A stretch of DNA of 21,460 bases from Pseudomonadota bacterium (GCA_023427945.1 JAEYZR010000128.1:1-21460), one strand, 5' to 3'; positions 1 to 8,636 are shown, numbered from the stretch's first letter. Numbers and translations: made by a program. Notes: a model not told the origin generated them from the letters alone.

Positions 1-1
1 C

Positions 2-853
2 GACATCATCATCGACAACGTGCGCGGTGCAATCGAACCTGAGTCCACCATCGACGTGTCGAAATACTCGCACTACATTGCGATGCCGGACCTGAACGTG
101 TTCCAGAACAGCGGCTTCCCGTTCACGAAGCTGGCAGATCTTTCGCAGACCGCCGTGGTATTGCCAGATGCGGCCGGAGCAGCCGACTACAGCGCCTACC
201 TTGGCATTCTGGGCCGCCTGGGCGAATCCACGGGCTATCCCGCCACCGGCGTGGTCGTCACGCAGGCCCAGCAGGTGGGCACCGTGGCCGATCGCGATCT
301 GCTGGTCATCGGGTCGGGCGGAAACCAGCCTCTGGCCAAACAGTGGGCCGATCTCATGCCCGCCAGTATCGATGGCACGGCGAAGCGTTTCGGACTGTCC
401 GATTTTGCGCGCCGCGCAACCGACTGGTTCAGTCCTGATACGCGTGCGACCGACTCCACCGTTCGGAACCGGGTCGCCTTCACAAGTGAAGGTGCCAGCG
501 CCATGTTTGTCGGCTTCGAGTCGCCGCTTGCAAGCGGACGCAGCGTCGTGATGGTTTCCGCATCGCAACCCCAGGGGCTGGGCGAGGCAATCGATGCGCT
601 GATCGGTGGCGAGGGGTATGAAAACACCATAGCCGGAAGTCTGGCCGTGGTACGCGGGCAGAACGTGCAGTCGATCGTGTCGGACCAGAGATACTATGTT
701 GGCAGCCTCGGACTGTTCGAGCGCGTGCACTGGTTCATGTCACAGCATTTGGTCGCCTTTGTCCTGGCCAGCGCCCTGGGTGCCATCTTGCTGGTGCTGG
801 CGCTCTATCTTGCCCTGCGTCGTCGTGCAGCCCGCCGCATTGCTGGCGACTAA
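2..853 (+). CDS. bcsB: Cellulose synthase periplasmic subunit BcsB, C-terminal part (5' end outside window)
   Basis: The frame is open from base 2 to the TAA at 851-853, giving 283 residues. The GTG at 20 is an internal valine codon, so the true start lies to the left. BcsB is anchored in the inner membrane, lies mostly in the periplasm, binds the catalytic subunit BcsA and guides the emerging glucan. Visible here are a family-typical stretch 'NVFQNSGFPFTKLADLS', the last mixed alpha/beta domain, and a single C-terminal membrane helix (about the last 45 residues, 'LVAFVLASALGAILLVLALYL') followed by an Arg-rich cytoplasmic tail. This is the BcsB tail anchor. The gene lies 18 bases before bcsZ, as in many bcs operons. 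Identification rests on the anchor, the conserved motif and the neighbours. Confidence 0.93.
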   Translation, partial: DIIIDNVRGAIEPESTIDVSKYSHYIAMPDLNVFQNSGFPFTKLADLSQTAVVLPDAAGAADYSAYLGILGRLGESTGYPATGVVVTQAQQVGTVADRDLLVIGSGGNQPLAKQWADLMPASIDGTAKRFGLSDFARRATDWFSPDTRATDSTVRNRVAFTSEGASAMFVGFESPLASGRSVVMVSASQPQGLGEAIDALIGGEGYENTIAGSLAVVRGQNVQSIVSDQRYYVGSLGLFERVHWFMSQHLVAFVLASALGAILLVLALYLALRRRAARRIAGD

Positions 854-871
854 GCAGACCGCGCCTGCTCG

Positions 872-2134
872 ATGACGACACGACCATCGCCCCTGCGCAG
901 CGCGCCACGACGGACCACGCTGGTCCGTCTGACCGGCCTGGCTATTGCCTCGGCGCTCACCGCAAGCGGCTGGGCCCAGGGCAAGCCTGCTGCGTCGACA
1001 AGGAAACCGGCCGCGCCCTGCACGACGTCAGACTGGCCGCTCTGGACTGACTTCAAGGCGCATTTCGTGCAGACCGATGGACGTGTCGTGGACCTGACAT
1101 CGACTCAGCTGCACTCCACATCCGAGGGACAGTCCTACGGGATGTTCTTCGCACTCGTCGCCAACGATCCGCAAACCTTCCAATCCATATGGGACTGGTC
1201 GATCGACAACCTGTTTGCGGGTGATCTCGCTACCAATCTGCCTGCATGGCAATGGGGCAAGTCCGAAAGCGGAGAGTGGAAGGTCCTGGATAAGAACTCC
1301 GCATCCGACGCTGACATCTGGTTTGTTTACGCCCTGCTTGAGGCCGCACGGGTGTGGAACAAACCCGAGTACCGGGCCCATGCCCGGACCCTGCTGGCCA
1401 CTATCGAAAAACACGAGATCGTCACCTTGCCAGGGTTGGGGAAAATGCTGCTGCCAGGCCAGTACAGCTTCGCTCAGGCCAACGATCTGTGGCGCTTGAA
1501 TCCAAGCTACATGCCGGTGCCGATATTGCGCCTGCTCGACGCCGAGTCGCCCGGTGCCGGTTGGGGCGAGATCGCCGCCAACACGGCAAAGATGCTGGAA
1601 GAAACATCGCCCCACGGATTCAGTCCAGACTGGCTGGCCTATCAGGGCACCAGTGCGTCGACCGGCAAGTTCGTGGTTGATCCGATCCGGGGCGAACTGG
1701 GCAGTTACGACGCGATTCGCGTCTATCTCTGGGCGGGCATGCTACCGGATAGCGATCCACTGGCAAACCGCATGAGGCAGGCAGTACCCGGTCTGGCCAA
1801 CGCCACCATCGGCGCTGCGGCCCCGCCAGAAAAAGTGAATACGCGCACCGGTGAGCAATCCGGTGGTGCGCCATTCGGTTTTTCCGCGGCACTGCTGCCC
1901 TATTTGCAGGCCACCGGTCAGAGCAAGTTGCTCGAATTACAACGTCAACGCGTCGATACGCTTCAGAAACTGACGCTTTTGCCTGAAATTCTGCAATCTC
2001 GTCCTCCCCCCTATTACGATTACGTGCTGACACTGTTCAGCCTGGGCTGGATCGAAAGCCGTTATCAGTTTCAGCAAAACGGCACAGTGAAATTATCTTG
2101 GGAAAAATCATGTCCGCACGTCGCCACGCGCTAG
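872..2134 (+). CDS. bcsZ: Periplasmic endo-beta-1,4-glucanase BcsZ (glycoside hydrolase family 8)
   Basis: This 420-residue GH8 cellulase cuts beta-1,4-glucan in the periplasm and is a standard accessory of bacterial cellulose synthesis. An Arg-rich n-region and hydrophobic core (about residues 18-35, ending 'ASGWAQ') form a signal peptide. The catalytic acid is probably Glu85 in 'TSEGQSYGM'. The GH8 signature 'ASDADIWFVYALLEAARVW' starts at residue 144, and the probable base Asp280 lies in 'GSYDAIRVYLW'. The protein is somewhat longer than E. coli BcsZ, mostly from the N-terminus and from a linker after the signal peptide. The ATG at 872 has no clear Shine-Dalgarno sequence, and I saw no better in-frame start. 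The 3' end overlaps the start of bcsC, suggesting coupled translation. Confidence 0.96.
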   Translation: MTTRPSPLRSAPRRTTLVRLTGLAIASALTASGWAQGKPAASTRKPAAPCTTSDWPLWTDFKAHFVQTDGRVVDLTSTQLHSTSEGQSYGMFFALVANDPQTFQSIWDWSIDNLFAGDLATNLPAWQWGKSESGEWKVLDKNSASDADIWFVYALLEAARVWNKPEYRAHARTLLATIEKHEIVTLPGLGKMLLPGQYSFAQANDLWRLNPSYMPVPILRLLDAESPGAGWGEIAANTAKMLEETSPHGFSPDWLAYQGTSASTGKFVVDPIRGELGSYDAIRVYLWAGMLPDSDPLANRMRQAVPGLANATIGAAAPPEKVNTRTGEQSGGAPFGFSAALLPYLQATGQSKLLELQRQRVDTLQKLTLLPEILQSRPPPYYDYVLTLFSLGWIESRYQFQQNGTVKLSWEKSCPHVATR

Positions 2135-5100
2135 CGATTGGTCTTCTGGCTACCGTTATGCACCAGACAGTCTGGTCGCAGTCCGACGCCAATCAAATGC
2201 TGATCGACCAAGGTCGGTTCTGGCAGAGCAAAGGAAATCCGGAGCGTGCGAGCGAAGCATGGGGCAAGCTGCTGCTTGTCGACCCTGCTCAACCCGAGGC
2301 GCTGTATGGCATGGCGCAACTGGCGATCAAGAACAAGCAACTGACCCAGGCGCGGCAATACCTTGCGAAATTGCGAGCAACCAATGACTCGGGCCAGTTT
2401 GTCAGCCGTCTCGAGCAAGACATTGCGCTGGCCTCCGGCAGTGGTCAGAGCGATATCGATCAAGCGCGCAAGCTCGCTGAATCTGCCAGCTTGATGAACG
2501 ACAGCGCCAAACTCTCGCAGGCCATTGCGCTTTATGACAAGGCACTTGCCGGCAAACAGCCCCAAGGCTCCGTCGCCCGCGAGTACTACACCTATCTGGG
2601 CTACACCGATGGTGGCCTGGACCGTGCGATTGCCGGTCTGGAGCGTCAGGTCAGGGATAATCCAGGCGACGCGACCACCGAACTTGCCCTGGCCCGCCAT
2701 ATGGTTCGTGGCGAGCGCACGCGTGCGCAGGGTCTGAGTCGCCTGGAAAAGCTGTCGCGCAATCCTGAGGTCAGTGGCGCTGCCGCTGAAATCTGGCGCC
2801 TGGGCCTGGTCTGGCTGGGGAAATCCAACCCAGAAGAGAAGCCTCTCTTTGAAGCGTATCTGAAGTCATTTCCAAACGACGAACAAATACGCAAGCAAAT
2901 GATGGACATTCCCGCTGCAGGACGGACGACGACGCGTGTGTCCGGTGCCAGCGCACCGACGTCCAGCGCGTCGACGGCCGGTGCAACCTCCACCGCTGCC
3001 AGTGCGCCACGGGCCTCCCAGCAGCGCCCCGCAGGTTTCGACGCCTTGCAGCGCGGCGACGTGGCCAGCGCAGAGCGCGAGTTCATCGCCACGCTGCGCC
3101 AGAACCCCAACCAGAGCGATGCGCTGGGTGGTCTGGGTGTGATCCGGATGCAGCAAAATGAGATGGGCCAGGCACAGGCTCTGCTTGAGCGGGCCGTCGC
3201 ACAACCGGGTTCGGGCAACAAATGGACCAAGGAGCTGAACACCGCCCGCTACTGGAATCTGGTGGCGGAGAGTGCGCAGGCACAATCCCGGGGTGATCTG
3301 GCCACCGCGCGCCGCCAATTGGATCAGGCCATACGCCTTGACGGTAGAACCCCGGCGGCACGCAATGCGATGGCCCGCCTGCAGGTGGAAAATGGCGATC
3401 TCGCGGCAGGCGAACGCGGCTTTCGTGCCGTTCTGGCAAACCACAAGGACGATCCCGAGGCGCTCAGTGGCCTGGTTGGCGTGCTGGCCCAGCGTGGCCA
3501 GTCTCAGGAAGCACTCAAACTCATCGAACGCCTGACCCCTGAGCAACGATCGAAGATCGGTGGCATGTCCCAACTGCGCGCCAGCATGGCGACCGGACGT
3601 GCCGCTGCCGCCGAGCAGCGAGGCGACATGCAAGGTGCGCGCAATGCCCTGGAAAGCGCAATGCGTGACGATCCCAACAACCCGTGGATCCGCTTCGACC
3701 TTGCGCGCCACTATCTGCAGACCGGCGATCGGACACAGGCACGGGGCCTGGTGGACGGGCTGCTGGTGTCGCACCCCGATTCACCCGATGCCCTTTACGC
3801 AAGCACCCTGCTTGCCGTGCAACTGAACGAGTGGGATCGCGCAGAAACGACCCTGGCACGCATCCCCGAAAGCCGGCGCACGCCCGCCATGAATGAAACG
3901 GCGCGCCAGATCGGGCTGCATAACGAAATCGCGCGGGCCTCCGCCCTGGCCAAAGCGGGCCGCATGCAGGATGCCAACCGGGTGCTCGCACAACTGGAAC
4001 CCGCTGCCGGGCGAGACCCCGCCCAAGTGGGCGCGCTTGCGCAGGCTTACGTCGATGCCGAGAACCCTGCACGAGGCCTGTCCTTGCTGCGTCAACTCGT
4101 CAGCGGGCCGAGTGGCGACCGCCCTGAGACCTTGTTGCCCTACGCAGGCGTTCTGCTGCGTACGGGGCAGGATATCGAAGCGGCCGGCATTTTGCGCGAC
4201 CTGCAGCGCCGCAATCTCGACTCGAGCCAGCGCCAGCAACTTACGGAACTGAATGTTCTGTATACGATTCGTCAGGCCGAACTGCTGCGTGAAAAAGGCG
4301 ATCTGGTCGCCGCCTACGATACGCTTGAGCCGGTGCTGGACGCGCGCCCCAACGATCCCCAGGCACTGGCGACTCTGGCACGCATGTACACCGATAGCGG
4401 CGATCACGCCAAAGCCCTCGATCTGTACAAGCAGCTCTTGAACAACAATCCCGACGATGCGAATTACCACGTCGCGGCAGCCATGGCGGCCACGCAGGCC
4501 AAGGACAACCGCTACGCCCGCACCGCACTGGAAACCGCCGTTTCCCTGGCGCCGCAAGACCCGGAAGTGCTGGCCAACGCCGCTCGGGTCTACCGTGCAC
4601 AAGGCAAGCCAGGTAAGGCAGCAGAACTGATGGCCCAGGCCGTTGCACTTCAACAGCCCCAGAGCCCGGCCACCAGGGTCGCCGACAATCGCGCACCGTC
4701 GCCGCAGGTTGCATCGTCCAATCCGTTTGTCGGCATGCCCGGCCAGCGCGCCCAGTCGACGACGGACTCCCGACTCGATGACAGTGCAGGCGCCATGCAG
4801 CCTTATCCCAATGCTGTCGCCGCAAGCGTTGCGCCGTCAGCCCCGCTGGTGGCCGCAAGCATGCCGCAGGGCTCATCGAGCACGGCCCGGGCAGTGCCGC
4901 CCTCTTCGTCGAGAAGAGGGCCTAGCGAGTTCGAGTCCACCCCTGCCCGAGATCGACGCGTCAGCCCGGAAAATCGGTATGCCGCCCCGAGTGGCTCGAG
5001 CCAATATGGCCGCACGGCCGCCGCCCCGGTCTTCACGCCAGAGGCGGATGCTCCCGTTTATGTCAGTCGTGCCGCGCCCGCACAAGCACAACCGCAAGCA

Positions 5101-6426
5101 CCGAGCACGGAGCTGGGGCGCGACGACAGGTTCGCACCTGTAGACCCGCGCGTCAGTGCTCCCGGTTTCGGCTCGCGTGCGGCCGACCAGACGGCCCTGC
5201 CGGCAAGGGGTGCCCCCATCCCGACCAAGCCGTCGTTGCAGGATGAACTCGATCAGATCCGGGCGGATCACTCTCCGGAAGTGCGCTTTGGCACGATGGT
5301 CCGTTCCAATAGTGGAACCTCGGGCGCCAGCAAACTGACGATGGTGGAAGCACCACTGGAAGTGCTGGTCCCTGCCGGGGACGGCAAGCTGTCGTTCCGG
5401 GTGACACCCGTGGATGTCAGCGCGGGCCGGGTGAGCGGCGAAATCAACCAGTCCAGCCAGTTCGGCGGTGGTCCTGTGGCCGCCCTTGCACAGGCTAATG
5501 GTCAGGTTTCCGCTCCCGGTTCACAGAGCGACCGGGGTGTCGGACTGTCCGTGGGTTACGAGATGATTGGGCTGAAAGGCGACATCGGGACCACGCCCCT
5601 GGGTTTTCGCAAGACCAACATCGTAGGCGGCGTGACGCACGAAGGTGTATTTGGCGAGAGCGCCTGGTACAACGTGGGCGCTTCCCGACGCGCCGTGACC
5701 GACAGCGTGCTGTCGTTTGCGGGCGCACGCGACAGTCGCACGGGCCAGACCTGGGGCGCGGTCACGGCCTCCGGCGTACAAGGGCAGATCGGCACCGACA
5801 TGCAGGACTACGGCGTCTACGGCTACGGCGCCTTCCACTCGCTGGATGGCGACAACGTCAAGTCCAACACCCGTGCTGAAATCGGTGCCGGCATCTACTG
5901 GAAGCTGCTTGCCGAACGGGACCAGACCTTGATCGCGGGTCTGAACCTGGGTGGCATGTTCTATGACAACAACCAACGCTTCTACACATACGGGCATGGC
6001 GGCTACTTCAGCCCGCAAGAGTTCTACAGCCTGAGCATTCCGGTGCGCTGGGCCGCCCGTCAGGAACGCTGGAACTATAAATTGGAGGGCTCGATCGGGA
6101 TGCAGCATTTCCGCGAGAGCTCGGCCGATTACTTCCCCACCAGCGGACGCCTGCAAAACGAAGCCGCTGCAGCCTCCCGGGGTGCGGGTCTGGCTGACGG
6201 CGCCAGATACTCGGGTCAGTCCAAGACTGGCGTGGGCTACAGCCTGGCGGGCGCGGCGGAATACCAGATGAACCGGAATCTGTTCCTGGGTGGGACGCTG
6301 GGCCTGAACAACGCGTCGGACTATCGCCAGTGGGGTGGTGGCCTGTATTTGCGATATGCCCTGTACCCACAGGTCAATTCGATGAAGATGCCGCTCATTC
6401 CCTACGGCTCCCCCTACGTCAAATAA
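2110..6426 (+). CDS. bcsC: Cellulose export protein BcsC (TPR scaffold plus outer-membrane beta-barrel)
   Basis: BcsC carries cellulose through the periplasm and outer membrane. I place the start at ATG 2110 (1438 aa): a GGGA run ends 6 bases upstream, and the protein then begins with a normal signal peptide (residues 1-23, ending 'VWSQ'). A TTG at 2098 would add four residues. Residues about 30-845 are tandem TPR repeats (for example 'PEALYGMAQLAIKNKQLTQA', 'DPEVLANAARVYRAQGKPGK'). They are interrupted by a Thr/Ser/Ala-rich spacer at about 271-308. Residues about 847-1038 form a Pro/Ser/Ala-rich, probably disordered linker. The rest, from 'SPEVRFGTMVRSN' on, is the BCSC_C barrel, rich in Gly, Tyr and Trp. 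The protein is clearly longer than E. coli BcsC (about 1157 aa). The gene overlaps bcsZ by 25 bases. Confidence 0.95.
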   Translation: MSARRHALAIGLLATVMHQTVWSQSDANQMLIDQGRFWQSKGNPERASEAWGKLLLVDPAQPEALYGMAQLAIKNKQLTQARQYLAKLRATNDSGQFVSRLEQDIALASGSGQSDIDQARKLAESASLMNDSAKLSQAIALYDKALAGKQPQGSVAREYYTYLGYTDGGLDRAIAGLERQVRDNPGDATTELALARHMVRGERTRAQGLSRLEKLSRNPEVSGAAAEIWRLGLVWLGKSNPEEKPLFEAYLKSFPNDEQIRKQMMDIPAAGRTTTRVSGASAPTSSASTAGATSTAASAPRASQQRPAGFDALQRGDVASAEREFIATLRQNPNQSDALGGLGVIRMQQNEMGQAQALLERAVAQPGSGNKWTKELNTARYWNLVAESAQAQSRGDLATARRQLDQAIRLDGRTPAARNAMARLQVENGDLAAGERGFRAVLANHKDDPEALSGLVGVLAQRGQSQEALKLIERLTPEQRSKIGGMSQLRASMATGRAAAAEQRGDMQGARNALESAMRDDPNNPWIRFDLARHYLQTGDRTQARGLVDGLLVSHPDSPDALYASTLLAVQLNEWDRAETTLARIPESRRTPAMNETARQIGLHNEIARASALAKAGRMQDANRVLAQLEPAAGRDPAQVGALAQAYVDAENPARGLSLLRQLVSGPSGDRPETLLPYAGVLLRTGQDIEAAGILRDLQRRNLDSSQRQQLTELNVLYTIRQAELLREKGDLVAAYDTLEPVLDARPNDPQALATLARMYTDSGDHAKALDLYKQLLNNNPDDANYHVAAAMAATQAKDNRYARTALETAVSLAPQDPEVLANAARVYRAQGKPGKAAELMAQAVALQQPQSPATRVADNRAPSPQVASSNPFVGMPGQRAQSTTDSRLDDSAGAMQPYPNAVAASVAPSAPLVAASMPQGSSSTARAVPPSSSRRGPSEFESTPARDRRVSPENRYAAPSGSSQYGRTAAAPVFTPEADAPVYVSRAAPAQAQPQAPSTELGRDDRFAPVDPRVSAPGFGSRAADQTALPARGAPIPTKPSLQDELDQIRADHSPEVRFGTMVRSNSGTSGASKLTMVEAPLEVLVPAGDGKLSFRVTPVDVSAGRVSGEINQSSQFGGGPVAALAQANGQVSAPGSQSDRGVGLSVGYEMIGLKGDIGTTPLGFRKTNIVGGVTHEGVFGESAWYNVGASRRAVTDSVLSFAGARDSRTGQTWGAVTASGVQGQIGTDMQDYGVYGYGAFHSLDGDNVKSNTRAEIGAGIYWKLLAERDQTLIAGLNLGGMFYDNNQRFYTYGHGGYFSPQEFYSLSIPVRWAARQERWNYKLEGSIGMQHFRESSADYFPTSGRLQNEAAAASRGAGLADGARYSGQSKTGVGYSLAGAAEYQMNRNLFLGGTLGLNNASDYRQWGGGLYLRYALYPQVNSMKMPLIPYGSPYVK
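4899..4921 (+). other. Perfect 9-bp inverted repeat inside the bcsC linker coding region
   Basis: GCCCTCTTC (4899-4907) and GAAGAGGGC (4913-4921) are exact reverse complements around a five-base loop. The hairpin lies in the sequence coding the disordered linker of BcsC ('PPSSSRRGPSE'), where protein constraint is low. No T-run follows, so it is not a standard intrinsic terminator. It may slow ribosomes, affect mRNA decay, or be chance. Confidence 0.5.
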
Positions 6427-6472
6427 TTGCTCTCCCCGCTGCGCTTACGCATCATGAGGCAGCCCGATACAT

Positions 6473-6477
6473 AGGAG
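6473..6477 (+). promoter_or_regulatory. Ribosome binding site of the wssF-like gene
   Basis: AGGAG sits 5 bases before ATG 6483 and decides the start. The frame is open further upstream into the end of bcsC, but there it encodes no recognisable sequence. A six-codon mini-ORF (ATG 6454, stop TAG 6472-6474) ends on this site. Confidence 0.8.
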
Positions 6478-6482
6478 TTTTT

Positions 6483-7139
6483 ATGTCCGCATCCATTCTC
6501 GCAGGCCTGACCCTGCTGGTTATCGGCGAAAGCCATATGACTTTGCCGCAGTATCTGCGCGAACCCTTGAACCAGGCGCTGGTAGCCAAGGGTGCCCAGG
6601 TCCACTCCGTGGGCGCCTGCGGTGCCAGTCCGGCCCGCTGGCTGAAAGCCACCCCGGTGAACTGCGGCGCCGATCAGGTCAACACCAACAAGGCGGTGGT
6701 CCAGGGCCAGGAAGCGATGACCGTACCGATCACCGACCTGATCAAGAAAGACAAGCCGGACGTGGTGGTCGTCATCATCGGCGATACGATCGGTTCTTAT
6801 GGCAACCCCGCCTTTCCCAAGTCGTGGGCCTGGCAGGAAATCACCAGCCTGACCAAGGCCATCGCATCCACGCAGACAAAATGCGTATGGGTCGGTCCCG
6901 CATGGGGATCGGTGGGCGGCGAGTTTTCCAAGGATGATGCGCGCACCCAGCTGGTGTCCAAGTTCCTGGAGGCAAACGTCGCACCCTGCACCTATATCGA
7001 CTCGCTGGCGTTCTCCAAGCCCGGCGAGTGGAAGACCCTCGATGGTCAGCATTTCACGCAGGCGGGTTACGCAGCATGGAGCAAATCCATCACCAGCGCA
7101 CTGGAACAGTCGCCCACCGTCAAGCAGGTCAAAAAATGA
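6483..7139 (+). CDS. wssF: SGNH-hydrolase-like protein of the cellulose acetylation module (WssF type)
   Basis: This 218-residue protein has the SGNH fold. Block I is 'VIGESHMTL' with candidate nucleophile Ser17. A glycine-containing block follows at 'SVGACGAS' (43-49). 'VVIIGDTIGS' (96-104) stands at block III, with Asp-Thr where the classic Gly-x-Asn would be. 'LDGQHFTQAGY' gives the Asp187/His190 pair. It lies directly after bcsC and overlaps the AlgF-like gene by ATGA, the same position as wssF in the SBW25 wss operon. Its job there is inferred to be handling of acyl groups for cellulose acetylation. Oddly, Ser17 is so close to the N-terminus that no cleavable signal peptide fits. Yet four cysteines (46, 61, 134, 169) would suit disulfides in the periplasm. 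The family call is firm; the role is inferred from context. Confidence 0.78.
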   Translation: MSASILAGLTLLVIGESHMTLPQYLREPLNQALVAKGAQVHSVGACGASPARWLKATPVNCGADQVNTNKAVVQGQEAMTVPITDLIKKDKPDVVVVIIGDTIGSYGNPAFPKSWAWQEITSLTKAIASTQTKCVWVGPAWGSVGGEFSKDDARTQLVSKFLEANVAPCTYIDSLAFSKPGEWKTLDGQHFTQAGYAAWSKSITSALEQSPTVKQVKK

Positions 7140-7801
7140 CAAGCCCTCGCATCAGTCTGATCCTGGCAGGACTTCTGGCATTTGGCAGCGCTCATGGCAT
7201 GGAGCTCAAGCTGTATGAAACCGGTCCCGCAGAAGATTCATCCTTCATCCGCTTCGTCAACGGCACCACCCAGCCCATGACCGTGAATGCCAAGGGTTCC
7301 AAGGCCACGCTCGAACTGGCGGGCGACAATCTGACCTCGCCTTTCCTGGCAGTACGCGCGGCCACCGCCACGGAAGGCACCGTCACGCAGGGCGCCGCCA
7401 GCAAGGACGTGGCGGTGAAGGTGGCACCGGGAGAATTCGCCTCGGTCGTCGGCGTCGCCACAGGCAACGGTTTCGAAACCGTGACCGTGCGCGAACAGCC
7501 CGACGATTTCAACGCCTCGAAGGCCTCGCTCGCCTTCTACCACGTAGGCGGGCAATGCGCAGATGCCCGTGTCGAGTTGTCGGGCCGTACCGTGGTTCTA
7601 TTTGAGAAAGTGGAGCAAGGCCAGGTTTCGCGACGTCAGATCAATCCCGTGCGTCTGGCCGTCCAGTTGATGTGTGGCGACAAGCCCACTGGCGCGCCAG
7701 TGGATTTTGGCACGCTGGAGGCGGGCAAGCGCTACACCACGATGATGGTGCCTGCCGGCAACGAAGCACGTCTCATCGGCCTGACCGACTCCCTTCAATG
7801 A
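7136..7801 (+). CDS. wssG: AlgF-like periplasmic O-acetylation protein (WssG type)
   Basis: This 221-residue secreted protein has a signal peptide at residues 1-21 ('ISLILAGLLAFGSAHG') followed by 'MELKLYETGPAEDSSFIRFVNG', which resembles the start of mature AlgF. The rest is predicted beta-rich, with one cysteine pair (141 and 180) that could form a disulfide. In alginate producers AlgF works in the periplasm with AlgI and AlgJ during polymer O-acetylation. WssG is the counterpart in acetylated-cellulose operons. The start codon overlaps the preceding stop (ATGA, 7136-7139), so the two are translationally coupled. The frame is open upstream to 7028, but that part is antisense-like noise inside the SGNH gene. 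The stop codon is 4 bases from that of the convergent deacetylase gene. Confidence 0.82.
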   Translation: MTSPRISLILAGLLAFGSAHGMELKLYETGPAEDSSFIRFVNGTTQPMTVNAKGSKATLELAGDNLTSPFLAVRAATATEGTVTQGAASKDVAVKVAPGEFASVVGVATGNGFETVTVREQPDDFNASKASLAFYHVGGQCADARVELSGRTVVLFEKVEQGQVSRRQINPVRLAVQLMCGDKPTGAPVDFGTLEAGKRYTTMMVPAGNEARLIGLTDSLQ

Positions 7802-7805
7802 TGAC

Positions 7806-8636
7806 TCAGTGGCAAGCCGGCATGGGCAACACCCGCGTCTGGCCATCCTGCGTGAATTCCCGCGAATACACAGGGTCGGCAAATGCGACGATGGGGTCTT
7901 CGAAAGTCCAGCCTTTGCTGAGGAACATCTGCACGATGTCTGGCAGCAGCCGCGCATTGAGGGAATTGGCATGAAGCAGCAGCACATGGGCCGGGCTTCG
8001 TCCCAGCTGTTGCGACCATTGCGTTTCCTGAAGGCTGGCCTGCTGCCAGATGCGTTCCAGGTAGGCCTGCCGCTCGTGCGGCTCGTCGTTGCCCGCTTCG
8101 CCCCGGCTGGACGCAACGAAGCGCTCGTTGTAGGCCCAGTCGTCAATGAAAATCGTGGCCGATGCCACACCATAGCCGTGCTGCGCCAACCACTGTATGC
8201 CCACGTTTTTCAGCTCGGGCGAGCGGCCCTCGTCGAGATAGGGATAGCGCAGGCGTGGGCACCAGCCCGCAAGCTTTTCAAACAGACTTTGCCCACGCAG
8301 CACATCGTCGAAAAATGCCTGCGTGCCTGCGGGAAAGTCGCTGAACGCCTGGTGCGAATAGGTGTGGTTTCCGATGGCGTGTCCGGCCTGCGACCAGTCG
8401 GCGACCAGGGCCAGGCCCGCAGGACTGTCGACCATGAATCCCGCAGGAAAGAACATGGCGCGAATTCCACTGGCATTCAAGACATTCAAGATCCGGGCGT
8501 TAGCGGCCTGTGCCTGCGCATCGACCCTGGGGTCGAACCCGTCGTCGAAGGTCAGGGCGATGCGTTGAGCGCCGACCGGCCACGCGAGTGTCCACAAAAG
8601 AACCATCAAGCACAGGCGCACACATGTCTGACTCAT
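7806..8636 (-). CDS. Secreted polysaccharide deacetylase (NodB / CE4 family)
   Basis: The 276-residue product starts at ATG 8636-8634 on the minus strand, with a GAG-containing site upstream. A signal peptide ('LCLMVLLWTLAWPVGAQ', to about 24) is followed at once by the catalytic domain. The CE4 motifs are present in order: TFDDG (29-33; Asp31 base, Asp32 metal ligand), NHTYSH (His91 and His95, metal ligands), RYPY (130-133), DDW (165-167) and LLLHAN (219-224, His222). It should be an active metal-dependent deacetylase in the periplasm or outside the cell. Known substrates of the family include N-acetylated glycans, peptidoglycan and O-acetylated polymers. Its position between wssG and wssH, on the opposite strand, suggests it may remove acetyl groups from acetylated cellulose. 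That is inference; peptidoglycan or another polymer remains possible. Confidence 0.93.
   Translation of the reverse strand: MSQTCVRLCLMVLLWTLAWPVGAQRIALTFDDGFDPRVDAQAQAANARILNVLNASGIRAMFFPAGFMVDSPAGLALVADWSQAGHAIGNHTYSHQAFSDFPAGTQAFFDDVLRGQSLFEKLAGWCPRLRYPYLDEGRSPELKNVGIQWLAQHGYGVASATIFIDDWAYNERFVASSRGEAGNDEPHERQAYLERIWQQASLQETQWSQQLGRSPAHVLLLHANSLNARLLPDIVQMFLSKGWTFEDPIVAFADPVYSREFTQDGQTRVLPMPACH

Noticed and set aside
2866..4653. Long minus-strand open frames (302 and 290 codons) opposite bcsC
   Set aside because: Antisense shadows of the Ala/Gln-rich TPR region; no recognisable domains.
6454..6474. Six-codon mini-ORF ending on the ribosome site of the wssF-like gene
   Set aside because: It could be a coupling leader, but a frame this short occurs easily by chance and has no ribosome site of its own.
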